NCBI GenBank assembly: GCA_947175335.1
Contig: CAMWMF010000004.1
Location: forward strand, 1-64,000
Reading direction: 5' to 3'
Length of the DNA: 64,000 bases
From: an uncultured Clostridia bacterium
GTDB lineage: Bacteria; Bacillota; Clostridia; Christensenellales; Pumilibacteraceae
The notes beneath the pieces are model-generated. The model was not told the origin of the DNA and ran no database searches. It worked only from the letters and a program-made list of their open reading frames with translations. The position numbers and the translations under genes are program-made. Below are positions 27,314 through 36,240 of the stretch, piece after piece. Every line of letters starts with the position of its first letter. Position 1 is the first letter of the stretch.

Positions 27314-27318
27314 GCCAT

Positions 27319-27461
27319 CTATTGTTGTAATAGGCGATTTGAATACGTATATATTAGCATATTATGCAATCAAAGTCAATAGTTAAGTGCGGATATTTTT
27401 ACTATACTACTGTTTTTAGGTGTACTAAAATACTAATTTTGTTCACCTATTACAACAATAG
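27319..27461. repeat. Inverted-repeat-bounded segment 1, candidate invertible promoter
   Basis: The ends CTATTGTTGTAATAGG (27319-27334) and CCTATTACAACAATAG (27446-27461) are perfect 16-bp inverted repeats, 111 bp apart. The segment contains one strong promoter on the minus strand. It begins 5 bp after the recombinase stop and ends just before the SLOG gene. Inversion would place that promoter with -10 at about 27424-27429, reading into the SLOG gene. Confidence 0.6.
27351..27379 (-). promoter_or_regulatory. Minus-strand promoter inside segment 1
   Basis: On the minus strand TTGACT, a 17-bp spacer and TAATAT. In the present orientation it reads leftward into the 3' end of the integrase gene (antisense). 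Confidence 0.6.
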
Positions 27462-27471
27462 GTGAACAAAA
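27437..27471. repeat. 15-bp perfect palindrome over the right repeat of segment 1
   Basis: TTTTGTTCACCTATT and its exact complement flank ACAAC. The hairpin extends the right inverted repeat outwards and would be broken up if the segment inverted. Confidence 0.7.
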
Positions 27472-27494
27472 CGGAGTATAAATTATCTGCTATT

Positions 27495-27962
27495 ATGTTA
27501 GATATATACCGTGTTTCATTTATAGGACATAGAGAAGTTGATGATTTTATCTTTGTCGAAGAACAGGTATTTTCCGTTGTCAGCGAGTTGATAAGGACGA
27601 AAGAATACGTTGAGTTCTATGTCGGTCGTAATGGCGAATTTGATACCCTTGTCGCTTCCGTTATAAAACGTGCAAAGCGAGAGTTGGGAGAGCATAATAG
27701 CTCGCTAATCCTTGTCGTACCGTATCTGGTTGCGGAAATGGAATCGTATGAAAATTACTATGACGAGGTGGAGTATCCCCAAGAGCTTCATATGGTGCAT
27801 TACAAGTCCGCAATCACAAAACGTAATGAATGGCTTGTAAATAAATCCGATATGCTCGTAGCCTATGTTACACATGAGTATGGTGGCGCAGCACAGTGCT
27901 TGAAAAATGCAATAGTTCGCGGCATTGAAATTCGGCGTGTGGATAGGGCAAGCGTAGAATAA
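27495..27962 (+). CDS. SLOG-family (DUF1273/YpsA-like) protein
   Basis: 155 residues from the ATG at 27495 (MLDIYRVSFIGHREVDDF). The GTG at 27462 used by the track lies in the palindrome and lacks a ribosome binding site; a distant GGAG at 27473 is shared. The Rossmann-like SLOG fold is suggested by FIGHRE near the N-terminus, FYVGRNGEFD in the middle and HEYGGAAQCLKNA near the end. SLOG proteins bind nucleotides and several act in defence or stress signalling; the role of this subgroup is unknown. It sits between two inverted-repeat promoter segments. Confidence 0.75.
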   Translation: MLDIYRVSFIGHREVDDFIFVEEQVFSVVSELIRTKEYVEFYVGRNGEFDTLVASVIKRAKRELGEHNSSLILVVPYLVAEMESYENYYDEVEYPQELHMVHYKSAITKRNEWLVNKSDMLVAYVTHEYGGAAQCLKNAIVRGIEIRRVDRASVE

Positions 27963-27963
27963 A

Positions 27964-28134
27964 ATGGGGAGTAATAATTATGGTATCAAGGCGCACCGTT
28001 ATAAGAACCTTATAGTTAATTGTGAGCAACACATACAAATGACTGAACAAGTCTCCGATTTATTCCGAGTACGAAGTAAGCCGTATGAGTTTCAGCCACG
28101 TATTAAATTTATTTGGTGCCGACCTGATATATAA
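27964..28134 (+). CDS. Small ORF of 56 residues after the SLOG gene
   Basis: This ORF is below the track's length limit. ATG at 27964 is one base after the SLOG stop; it encodes MGSNNYGIKAHRYKN... with mixed composition (Trp, Cys, several Arg) and ends directly before a hairpin. Spacing and the hairpin support translation by coupling; no separate ribosome binding site is visible. No family is recognised. Confidence 0.4.
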   Translation: MGSNNYGIKAHRYKNLIVNCEQHIQMTEQVSDLFRVRSKPYEFQPRIKFIWCRPDI

Positions 28135-28162
28135 AAGGCATCAGAGACTAACTCCGATGCCT
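28135..28162 (+). terminator. Hairpin after the small ORF
   Basis: A 12-bp stem AAGGCATCAGAG / CTCCGATGCCTT with one G-U pair. The following tract is only partly T-rich, so it may terminate weakly. Confidence 0.6.
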
Positions 28163-28178
28163 TAACTTTGTCTTCTAT

Positions 28179-28323
28179 TACTATAATAGGTGTATCTTCA
28201 CAAGAATAATTATACAATCTTTGGTTGAAATAATCAAGTGTTTCATAAAAGATAGTCGTTTAAAAAATCTTATCTCATCTATTAGGAGATAAAAAGACTT
28301 CGTTTAATTCACCTATTATAGTA
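28179..28323. repeat. Inverted-repeat-bounded segment 2, candidate invertible promoter
   Basis: The ends TACTATAATAGGTG (28179-28192) and CACCTATTATAGTA (28310-28323) are perfect 14-bp inverted repeats, 117 bp apart, and related in sequence to those of segment 1 (shared TAATAGG). The segment carries one near-consensus promoter on the minus strand. Inversion would put its -10 at about 28288-28293, reading into the operon that begins at 28375. Apart from promoters and a further small hairpin (28270-28293), nothing is seen in 28163-28374. Confidence 0.6.
28209..28237 (-). promoter_or_regulatory. Minus-strand promoter inside segment 2
   Basis: On the minus strand TTGATT, a 17-bp spacer and a perfect TATAAT. 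In the present orientation it points away from the secretion-like operon. Confidence 0.65.
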
Positions 28324-28374
28324 TTAGGTGTGCAGTGCGTATTTTGAATTATCATCTATATGGAGTTGCTTATA

Positions 28375-31300
28375 ATGCAAACAAATGACTATTACAAAAA
28401 ATATAACAAGTTTTTTCAACAGTCTAAGGTTGAGTCTATCGTATCTAATGCCATAAAAGTACCTAGTTCAACTAGCACGCACAATAAATATGCAGCATTA
28501 GAGTCAAAGCAACTGAATGATAGAATCAGGAATTTTAAAGAAGCATTAAAAGATGCAATATCTAGTAATGATGCTTCTTTGTTATACACTTATATAGATG
28601 ATATTAAAGAAATAAGTTCAAGGAATTCAAATGCAGCTCGAATGCTTGTAGAAAATTACTTGCTGAGCTTAGTAACATCAAATAATATTTTTTATACAGA
28701 AGGTGTCGCGCTGGCTTTTTTGAAAAGAATGTGTGTTACTGTTCCTAAAGATGTGTGTATTGAAAAATGTGGAGAATGCTTTGTAACATTTATTAATAGA
28801 TTTGACGAAATGGAACAAAAAAATATTGCTAATCAGTTTCATATGTCTGCTAAACAAGTAGGCGTGTCTGACGCATGGATATTGTTTCGTGGTTTTAGGC
28901 TTAACTTGGGTTGTAGTAAAAACAAGGATTTTACTGACTTAGACAATATTTGTTATATGAATACTGATGAGGGAAAAATCATATATTCTCTAGCTGATGC
29001 GCAACTTCGTGCGTTATTTGAACAACAAGCGAGAAAATACAACGAGCGTATAGATAAAGAAAAAAGAGCTAAGAAAGCAATTGAAGATGCGGAAAGAGAG
29101 AAAAGGCGAAAAGAAGAAGAAGCGGAGAGTGCAAAACGAGAACAAGAAAGAATTGCTCGGCAAAGAAAAGAGGCGCGTAGTGAAGCGCGAGCATTACGAG
29201 CAAAGATTTTCTTTAAGTTTCTTTTTTTATCTTTGCCGCTTGATTTAACTATAGCATTTATCGTGACTAACGTTATGCTTTTGAAAAACGTCAGCCCTGT
29301 TAGTGATTTTTGGTTGGCTATGTATGTGAAGGTTGAGGATGGTGTAATCACATATAGTTCCGGACGAGTAATAGCTGGCATAGTTTTCGCCGGAATATTT
29401 GCGATATTTCAATTAATGTTCCTTATATTAGCAATGAAAGATGATTTTGATCGTTCTTGGTTTGAATATGAACCGGTTAACGTTTTTAGTTTTGTTACTA
29501 TGTTGATCGGTGCTGTTGTAATCGTGGCTATGAATATAGCTGGTGGGGTCTATTGGGGAAGAGCGGCTAGTGGCGATGATTTATTTCATGAAGAACACGT
29601 GTCTAATAGGTGGTCTAGTGATGTGCCTGAAAGATGCATTGTTTATCTAGATGGAAATTATTTATATTTGAGAGATAGTGTTGTTGCAAATATCTTTCGT
29701 TGTGCTGATGGTACAGATATCGTTATTCCTGCTGAGCATCACGGTAATAGTGTTGGTGTTAGCAGTGATGTATTTAAGAATAACGCTATTTCAAAAGTCG
29801 TTTTTCAAGATGGAACAAAAAATATAGGCAATGCTTTTGCTGGTCGTACTGACTTGGTAAGCGTTGAAATTCCTAATACTGTAACAAGTATTGCTGAAGG
29901 AGCTTTTAAAGGATGTACAAGTCTTGTTAGCATAAAAATTCCGGCTAGTGTTTCAGAAATTAAGAGAGAAACATTCTCTGGATGTACGTCATTGAGAGAA
30001 GTGATTTTAGAAAGTGGGTTGACTAGCATAGAAGCAGGAGCCTTTATGGGGTGTAGTAGTTTAACCAGCATTGAAATCCCCGATACTGTCAAGATTATTG
30101 GCGGTGCGGCATTTACACAGTGTGTGAATTTAAAGACGGTTAAAATGTCATCAAACATAGAAAGCGTAGGTCTACTTGCTTTTTATGATACAGCCATATA
30201 TAATAATCAAGCAAATTGGACTAGTAAAAAAGGTTTATATCTCGGAACTGTTCTTATAGAGGTTAAAAAGAGTGGTTTTGAATATGAGATAGCTTCCGGA
30301 ACGAGAGTAATAGCGGACGGAGCATTTACTTCATTTACATATATGCATTCGTTGACGATTCCTAATTCTGTGAAATTTATAGGAACGGAAGCATTTAAGA
30401 ATTGCAGTGGTTTGCCGAGCGTAGTAATACCTAATAGTGTTGAGCGAATCGGAAAGGGCGCGTTCTCAGGCTGTGACGATCTTATCATGCTCGGTCTGCC
30501 GTTTGTTGGTGAGACAAGAGCTAGTGAGGATAATAACTATATAGGCTATATCTTTGGTGGGAATTCTTATGGCGATAACATCAATGTTGTACCAAAATCT
30601 CTAATATCAATTGTAATTGGAAGTGGCACAAATATTAGTAATTATGCATTTTATCAATGTGAAAGTTTGCATAGCATTACTTTGCCTAGTAATGTTACAA
30701 GTATTGGAGACCATAGCTTCTATGGGTGTATTGGCTTGACAAGCATTTCGATACCTAGTAATGTAAAGAGCATTGGGCGTGATGCATTTTACGGTTGCAG
30801 TGGGCTAACAAGTATTACTATACCCAACGGAGTCACAAGTATTGGTAGTGAAGTATTCGGCGGTTGTAGAAATATCATTATAAGCTGCGAAGCGTCGTCA
30901 AAACCTAGTGAATGGGATAGTAATTGGAATAGTTCTAATTATCCGGTCGTTTGGAATTGTAATAATAATGATAAAGCTAGCGACGGCTGTGTTTACACCA
31001 TAATAGACGGATTGAGATATACCATAAGTGATGGAGTAGCCACAGTTATCAATAATCCTAGAAACACTAATGAAAGTATAGTTGTTCCTGCTAGTATTAC
31101 ATACAAAAATACTAAATATGATGTAACGGCGATAGGGAAAAATGCTTTTTATAACAACACTAATTTGACAAGCATTACGATACCTAATAGCATTAATAGC
31201 ATTGATAGTAGTGCATTCTCTGGATGTAGTAACATAATCAACGCCGTAATACCTACAAGTGCTATATCGGCTATTCCTAAATCAAAGTTACAAACAGTCG

Positions 31301-32550
31301 TAATCAATGGTGGAACAAGTATTGGGTACCGTGCTTTCTCTTCATGTAGTACCTTAATAAGCATAACTATACCCGAGACAGTTACAAGCATAGAAGAACA
31401 GGCGTTCTATAATTGTAGCAGTTTATTGAGTATAACAATATCCAATACTGTCACTAGCATAGGATATAATGCATTTTACGGGTGTAGCAGTTTAATTATA
31501 TACTGCGAAGTATCTTCTAAACAAAGTGGTTGGAATAATAGTTGGAATTCTTCAAATCGTCCTGTAATTTGGAATTCTAAGAGCAACGATAAGGATGGGG
31601 ATGGCTATGCTTATTCAACAATTGGCGGAATACGATATAGCCTGAAATCCGGAATTGCTTCTATAATTAGACAAGCAAATAATATAAGTGGAAGCATTGA
31701 AATTCCTAATCGCGTTTCATATAAGGGTTCGTATTATGCTGTTACAAGCATAAACAATAGTGCGTTTTATAATTGTAGTGGTATAACAAGTATTTCGATG
31801 CCGACCACCGTGACAAGTATTGGTGACAATGCGTTCCAGAATTGTAGTGGATTGACAAGTATTACGATACCGAATAGTGTAACAAGTGTAGGTACTTATG
31901 CGTTCTCTGGGTGCAGTAGTGCTACAAGCGTTTCTTTATCTACTGCTGTTACAAGTATTAGTAATTATGCATTCGAAAAATGTAGTAGTTTAACAAGTTT
32001 AACTATACCAAACGGTGTTACAAGTATCGGTTATAGTGCTTTTTCTAGTTGTAGCGGAATAACTAGCATTACGATTCCTAATAGTGTAACAAGAATTGAA
32101 ACCTACGCATTCTCTAATTGTAGTGCTATCACAACCGCGAATATTCCTACAATCGCCATATCTACGATTAGTAAATCTAAACTGCAATCGGTTGTGATTA
32201 ATGGTGGCGAAAGTATTGATGGTAGTGCATTCTATAGTTGTAGTAGTTTGACAAGCGTAACAATACAAAGTGGCGTTACGCGCATTGGATATCAAGCTTT
32301 CCGAAATTGCAGTAGCCTAACAAGTATATCAATTCCTAATTCTGTTACTAGTATTGAATATCAGGCGTTCGAGAATTGTAGTAGTCTAACAAAAGTGTCA
32401 ATTCCTAGTAGCGTTTCGAGCATAGGGGAATATGCTTTCCGTGGATGTGATGCCCTAACAATACATTGCGCTGCTTCATCTAAGCCTAGTGGATGGAATA
32501 GCAATTGGAATTATTCTAACTGTCCTGTAATATGGAATAGCAAAAACTAA
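28375..32550 (+). CDS. Membrane protein with external BspA-like leucine-rich repeats
   Basis: 1391 residues from the ATG at 28375, which has GGAG 9 bases upstream; the track starts 15 bp earlier. The N-terminal 280 residues are cytoplasmic-looking and end in a highly charged coiled coil rich in EKR. Three TM helices follow (about 280-300, 340-365, 375-400), which would place the rest outside. The large C-terminal part is made of BspA-type LRR_5 repeats of about 23 residues (GCSSLTSITIPNSVTSIG-like) in three blocks separated by linkers ending in PVIWNS. It has no signal peptide or sortase motif. BspA repeats usually mediate adhesion. It is first in the secretion-like operon. Confidence 0.85.
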   Translation: MQTNDYYKKYNKFFQQSKVESIVSNAIKVPSSTSTHNKYAALESKQLNDRIRNFKEALKDAISSNDASLLYTYIDDIKEISSRNSNAARMLVENYLLSLVTSNNIFYTEGVALAFLKRMCVTVPKDVCIEKCGECFVTFINRFDEMEQKNIANQFHMSAKQVGVSDAWILFRGFRLNLGCSKNKDFTDLDNICYMNTDEGKIIYSLADAQLRALFEQQARKYNERIDKEKRAKKAIEDAEREKRRKEEEAESAKREQERIARQRKEARSEARALRAKIFFKFLFLSLPLDLTIAFIVTNVMLLKNVSPVSDFWLAMYVKVEDGVITYSSGRVIAGIVFAGIFAIFQLMFLILAMKDDFDRSWFEYEPVNVFSFVTMLIGAVVIVAMNIAGGVYWGRAASGDDLFHEEHVSNRWSSDVPERCIVYLDGNYLYLRDSVVANIFRCADGTDIVIPAEHHGNSVGVSSDVFKNNAISKVVFQDGTKNIGNAFAGRTDLVSVEIPNTVTSIAEGAFKGCTSLVSIKIPASVSEIKRETFSGCTSLREVILESGLTSIEAGAFMGCSSLTSIEIPDTVKIIGGAAFTQCVNLKTVKMSSNIESVGLLAFYDTAIYNNQANWTSKKGLYLGTVLIEVKKSGFEYEIASGTRVIADGAFTSFTYMHSLTIPNSVKFIGTEAFKNCSGLPSVVIPNSVERIGKGAFSGCDDLIMLGLPFVGETRASEDNNYIGYIFGGNSYGDNINVVPKSLISIVIGSGTNISNYAFYQCESLHSITLPSNVTSIGDHSFYGCIGLTSISIPSNVKSIGRDAFYGCSGLTSITIPNGVTSIGSEVFGGCRNIIISCEASSKPSEWDSNWNSSNYPVVWNCNNNDKASDGCVYTIIDGLRYTISDGVATVINNPRNTNESIVVPASITYKNTKYDVTAIGKNAFYNNTNLTSITIPNSINSIDSSAFSGCSNIINAVIPTSAISAIPKSKLQTVVINGGTSIGYRAFSSCSTLISITIPETVTSIEEQAFYNCSSLLSITISNTVTSIGYNAFYGCSSLIIYCEVSSKQSGWNNSWNSSNRPVIWNSKSNDKDGDGYAYSTIGGIRYSLKSGIASIIRQANNISGSIEIPNRVSYKGSYYAVTSINNSAFYNCSGITSISMPTTVTSIGDNAFQNCSGLTSITIPNSVTSVGTYAFSGCSSATSVSLSTAVTSISNYAFEKCSSLTSLTIPNGVTSIGYSAFSSCSGITSITIPNSVTRIETYAFSNCSAITTANIPTIAISTISKSKLQSVVINGGESIDGSAFYSCSSLTSVTIQSGVTRIGYQAFRNCSSLTSISIPNSVTSIEYQAFENCSSLTKVSIPSSVSSIGEYAFRGCDALTIHCAASSKPSGWNSNWNYSNCPVIWNSKN

Positions 32551-32564
32551 TTAGAGGAGTAATT

Positions 32565-33749
32565 ATGAGCTATATCGAGTCAATTAACGAGAGCTTAACG
32601 CGCTTAAAAAGTACAGAGGCAGAATTGCGTCGTAACTATGATTCCGAAGTAACTGCGGCTAATAATGCATTTGAGTCTGCACAACAAGATCAGTATTATG
32701 ATAAATTTAAGCAATATTGCTTTGACATGAAAAACCAAGTTGGTGATTTCATCAAGTTTATTAAGTCTAAGATTTTATCATTGCCTAATCAGTATTCAAT
32801 TAGAGAATTCGCTGGAACTCTTGACGTTGAAGGCGCGATTGCTAAGTTGGGCATTTTGGAGTATATAGAAAAATTAGTATCAAGATGTAATGACGAAATG
32901 TCGAAAATTAAAGAGCAGTCCACGCCGGAAGAAGATATAAAGGTCATAGAAAAATTAGAAGAATACTATTGTGAAATATGTGTAGTATGCAATCAATTTG
33001 ATGAATTCTATTACGCACACATTCGTACATCAGAAATGGAACAAACAGTAAGCAATGTTCATGATGATGACGTGGGTAAGCTGAAATATGATTTAGATAA
33101 AAAAATATCTGAAGCGACTGAAACAGCTTTAACATCTATATCTGAGCATAGGTCTACATATAAGTCAATTATTGAAAAGCTCGTAGAGGAGAGCTTTGCG
33201 GCACAAATTGGTAAACAACGTATGGGATTCCCAGAGAAAATTTGTTTGGGTAGTATTCTCCATCCTATAATGAATTATCGAAGAGATCTTGTTTCCAACG
33301 CGCTTTCGTGCGGGGATGAAAACGAACTTGAGGTGTTATTTGAAATGCCGTTAGTGGGTAGATTTGATAACTATGATAATGCGAATGCAGTTGCTGCGCC
33401 GACAAAGAAAAAGAATCTCTTTGAACTTTTTGATTTTTTAGACGATTCGGAAGCAGACTCTGATGACGATTCCGAAGAAAAAGATATTGATCCAAAGAGT
33501 CTGACTAACTACAAGGTCGTTTTGGAAGAAATTGGACCTAGTGAAGTAGTTGTTATTTCATTTATTTGTAAGGTAGCAGAAATTAGCTTTGATGAAGCAA
33601 AAAAGCTTATTCAAAGTTTGCCGTCAACAATTAAGGATAAAGTAACTAAAAGTGACGGCGAAGAAATTGCAAATAATTTCAGGAAAATAGGTGCAAAAGC
33701 TGTCGTTAAAGGTAGAGGTCTCTTTGATGACTTTAACTTTGATTTTTAA
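32565..33749 (+). CDS. Coiled-coil protein with C-terminal ribosomal L7/L12-like domain
   Basis: 394 residues, soluble. The N-terminal 200 residues are helical and coiled-coil-like. A middle segment (ICLGSILHPIMNYRRDLVS ... FEMPLVGRFDNY) resembles the strand region that precedes the ATPase in some FtsK-like proteins. An acidic linker (SEADSDDDSEEKDID) leads to a C-terminal domain of about 70 residues. That domain follows the L7/L12 C-terminal pattern: YKVVLEEIGPSEVVVISFI, then SFDEAKKLIQSLP, then KIGAKAVVK. GAGGAG precedes the ATG and the gene starts 14 bp after the LRR gene. Ribosomal bL12 itself is 120-125 residues, so this is a different protein that borrowed the domain. Confidence 0.75.
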   Translation: MSYIESINESLTRLKSTEAELRRNYDSEVTAANNAFESAQQDQYYDKFKQYCFDMKNQVGDFIKFIKSKILSLPNQYSIREFAGTLDVEGAIAKLGILEYIEKLVSRCNDEMSKIKEQSTPEEDIKVIEKLEEYYCEICVVCNQFDEFYYAHIRTSEMEQTVSNVHDDDVGKLKYDLDKKISEATETALTSISEHRSTYKSIIEKLVEESFAAQIGKQRMGFPEKICLGSILHPIMNYRRDLVSNALSCGDENELEVLFEMPLVGRFDNYDNANAVAAPTKKKNLFELFDFLDDSEADSDDDSEEKDIDPKSLTNYKVVLEEIGPSEVVVISFICKVAEISFDEAKKLIQSLPSTIKDKVTKSDGEEIANNFRKIGAKAVVKGRGLFDDFNFDF

Positions 33750-33762
33750 CTAAGGAGTGATT

Positions 33763-36240
33763 ATGAGTTACGACAATTGTAATGTTGTTATTGACTGGGA
33801 TGGTGAAGGCAAAGCCATATATGACTTAATGGAAAATTGGATCATAAAATTTGCGTCGAGCTTTTCAGTAAGATATATGGAGCTGTTTACATTTCACAAT
33901 GAAACAGGCTCACCATTGGCTGGAATAGTAGGCGAATTAACAAGAGCTATCGGTAGCGAACTTACGCATGGTGGCATTATCTCCAAGTCAAATATTAGTA
34001 AAGAGCTTGAAAATATTTCTACGATAATTAACTCACGTATCTCGGATTACGGAAAGCGGTTTAATAATATCGCAGAATATAATAAAGCGGCTCCTGATAA
34101 TGCTCAGTCGGCTATCTTTTGCGTGATATGTGATTATCCCAATGGATTTAGTGTGGAAAATCAAAAAGAGCTTCTTGGTATAATGAAAGAAGGTAATCGT
34201 TGTGGCGTTTATACGGTGTTAATTCGTAATAGCCGTTTGCCTGCGCCGGGTAGCGAATACGGCAAAAAAGAAGAAATATTGGATTCATTAAGTAATACTT
34301 TTTCCATTAAAGCGGCTAAAAATAAATTTTATATTAATGGGTATGAATATATTTTTAATTTAGGGGGAGGCGATGAGCAGGTCGTAACTGAATTATTGGA
34401 TTCTATTAAAGAAAGTAAAAAGCAAAAATCAGCACCTATTCCTTTACATTCACTTCAATTACCTAAACGAAAGATGGGGAACGATTTTTCGGAGAACTTA
34501 TCTATTCCTGTTGGAAAGGAAGGTTCGCAAGTCCAATGCGTTGAGCTGTCTAATAATGCTACGCATATGCTTGTTGCCGGCATGACTGGTTCTGGTAAAT
34601 CCGTATTCTTGCATACGTTTATTCTGTCAGCTGCCAATGCATATTCGCCATCCGAGCTTGAATTTTACTTGATTGATTTTAAAGATGGTGTTGAGTTTAA
34701 TTTGTATCGTGACGTTCTTAGAATACCGCATGTTAAAATGATTGCCGCTAATAGAAGTGATGTGCAGGTTACTTATGAGATGCTAAAGGCATTATCAGAG
34801 GAGATGACGCGGCGAAACGAAATATTCAAGAGATTGAATGCAGTTAATCTTATTGAGTATAACGAGCGTGTGTTATCAAATGAATATGATAAGAAAAAAT
34901 ATGGAGAGCTTAAGCCTATACCGAGAGCAGTTATTATCATAGACGAATATCAAGATATGTTCTCTGGCAATACATACGCGAATATGTGTGTTGAAGAATT
35001 GACTGATATGGCGAAAAAGGGAAGGAGTGCGGGTATTAGTTTGCTATTGTCTTCGCAAACAGTGCCGTCTAGTGGATTTGGGGACATAAAAGAACAAATC
35101 GCTAATTTTGTACTGTTTAATGCGAGTGAATCTACAATAGATAAGATTATGCCCGGACAAGCAAGGTATCGTAATGACTTGTTGAGAGAAAAAGGTAATG
35201 CGTTTTATGCCACTTTGGGTGCAAAACCTATTCTCTTTAGAGCGGCATATCCCGGCGATAGAAAAGATTTAACCGAAGATGGTTTGTACGCAAATGCCAA
35301 GCGTATTAATTCTAAATACAAAAATGTGTCAAGTGACATTATTATTGCGGGTGATAATTCGGAATTGGAAGTTATGCAATCTAGACTTGGCTTTATAGTA
35401 GGCGATGATATTCCGTTGCCTAGAACAAGTGATAGCGTTGAATTAACGTATGGTCAATCGGGAAGCACGGGCTATCAGCAAACGGTTAAGTTTAAGAGTG
35501 CAACTGCCTTACTACCTTTATTGGGCGATGCTATTCAATCTAAACATATTGAAGCGACACTGCTTTTATCTGCTATGCATGAGCAGATATTGAATAGCAC
35601 AAATGATGAGATTATTTACTTAGATTGCAATCCTGTTAGGCGGCAAAATATAATTACTGCTATTTCGGGTTGTAAAAAATATCAGTACTATTCGGGCGTC
35701 AATGAATGTGTGAAGGTCATACGAGAATTAAAAAACATTGTACGTTCTCGTGCTAATGATGGATTTAATAATAATATCTTTATTTTTGTTCACCGAACAG
35801 CAGCATTATGTGAAGTTGAAGAAGCCGCGGCTACTGTTTCTGGATTAAGTGCGCTTGCGCAAATCGCGGGAAGTCAAAATGCTAATAAGGCGGGCATGAA
35901 TAAAGATATATTGTTAGAGCTTCGTGAAATAATTAAAGACGCTGGACATGCCGGTGTTTATATCGTTGCTCAAGTAGATAATTCAGATGAATATGCCAAA
36001 GTATTTGGAAAGAATAATGTTTGTAGGCATATGTTGTTTGCTTCTGGAGCAGATGCAAGAGTTGCCATTGATGCTTATGTAAATGTTCCCATAAGCAATG
36101 CCGATAAAAATGCTATTTCAAGCGATGATGTTTGTGTGTTGTATACAAGTGGTGAATCATTAAGCAAGGCACGAAAGATTGTGTATGATGATGATTCTGT
36201 TAAGAGTTTGATTAAGAATATTAATGAGGGCAAATTATGA
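33763..36240 (+). CDS. FtsK/SpoIIIE-type ATPase, EssC-like
   Basis: 825 residues from the ATG at 33763, with AAGGAG upstream. The N-terminal 230 residues are unrecognised. The ATPase domain has Walker A GMTGSGKS near residue 272 and Walker B AVIIIDEYQD near 389, plus ISLLLSSQT as in FtsK/SpoIIIE motors. A second ATPase-like domain (about 560-825) lacks a Walker A motif and is degenerate, as the later domains of EssC often are. No TM helix is visible, unlike EssC, so membrane attachment would need a partner such as the LRR protein. It overlaps the next gene by 4 bp. Motor for protein export is the favoured role. Confidence 0.85.
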   Translation: MSYDNCNVVIDWDGEGKAIYDLMENWIIKFASSFSVRYMELFTFHNETGSPLAGIVGELTRAIGSELTHGGIISKSNISKELENISTIINSRISDYGKRFNNIAEYNKAAPDNAQSAIFCVICDYPNGFSVENQKELLGIMKEGNRCGVYTVLIRNSRLPAPGSEYGKKEEILDSLSNTFSIKAAKNKFYINGYEYIFNLGGGDEQVVTELLDSIKESKKQKSAPIPLHSLQLPKRKMGNDFSENLSIPVGKEGSQVQCVELSNNATHMLVAGMTGSGKSVFLHTFILSAANAYSPSELEFYLIDFKDGVEFNLYRDVLRIPHVKMIAANRSDVQVTYEMLKALSEEMTRRNEIFKRLNAVNLIEYNERVLSNEYDKKKYGELKPIPRAVIIIDEYQDMFSGNTYANMCVEELTDMAKKGRSAGISLLLSSQTVPSSGFGDIKEQIANFVLFNASESTIDKIMPGQARYRNDLLREKGNAFYATLGAKPILFRAAYPGDRKDLTEDGLYANAKRINSKYKNVSSDIIIAGDNSELEVMQSRLGFIVGDDIPLPRTSDSVELTYGQSGSTGYQQTVKFKSATALLPLLGDAIQSKHIEATLLLSAMHEQILNSTNDEIIYLDCNPVRRQNIITAISGCKKYQYYSGVNECVKVIRELKNIVRSRANDGFNNNIFIFVHRTAALCEVEEAAATVSGLSALAQIAGSQNANKAGMNKDILLELREIIKDAGHAGVYIVAQVDNSDEYAKVFGKNNVCRHMLFASGADARVAIDAYVNVPISNADKNAISSDDVCVLYTSGESLSKARKIVYDDDSVKSLIKNINEGKL

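Noticed and set aside
29860-32500. Regularly spaced short repeats resembling a CRISPR array
   Set aside because: The repeats are in frame in a long ORF and encode BspA-type leucine-rich units; there is no constant repeat with unique spacers and no cas gene.
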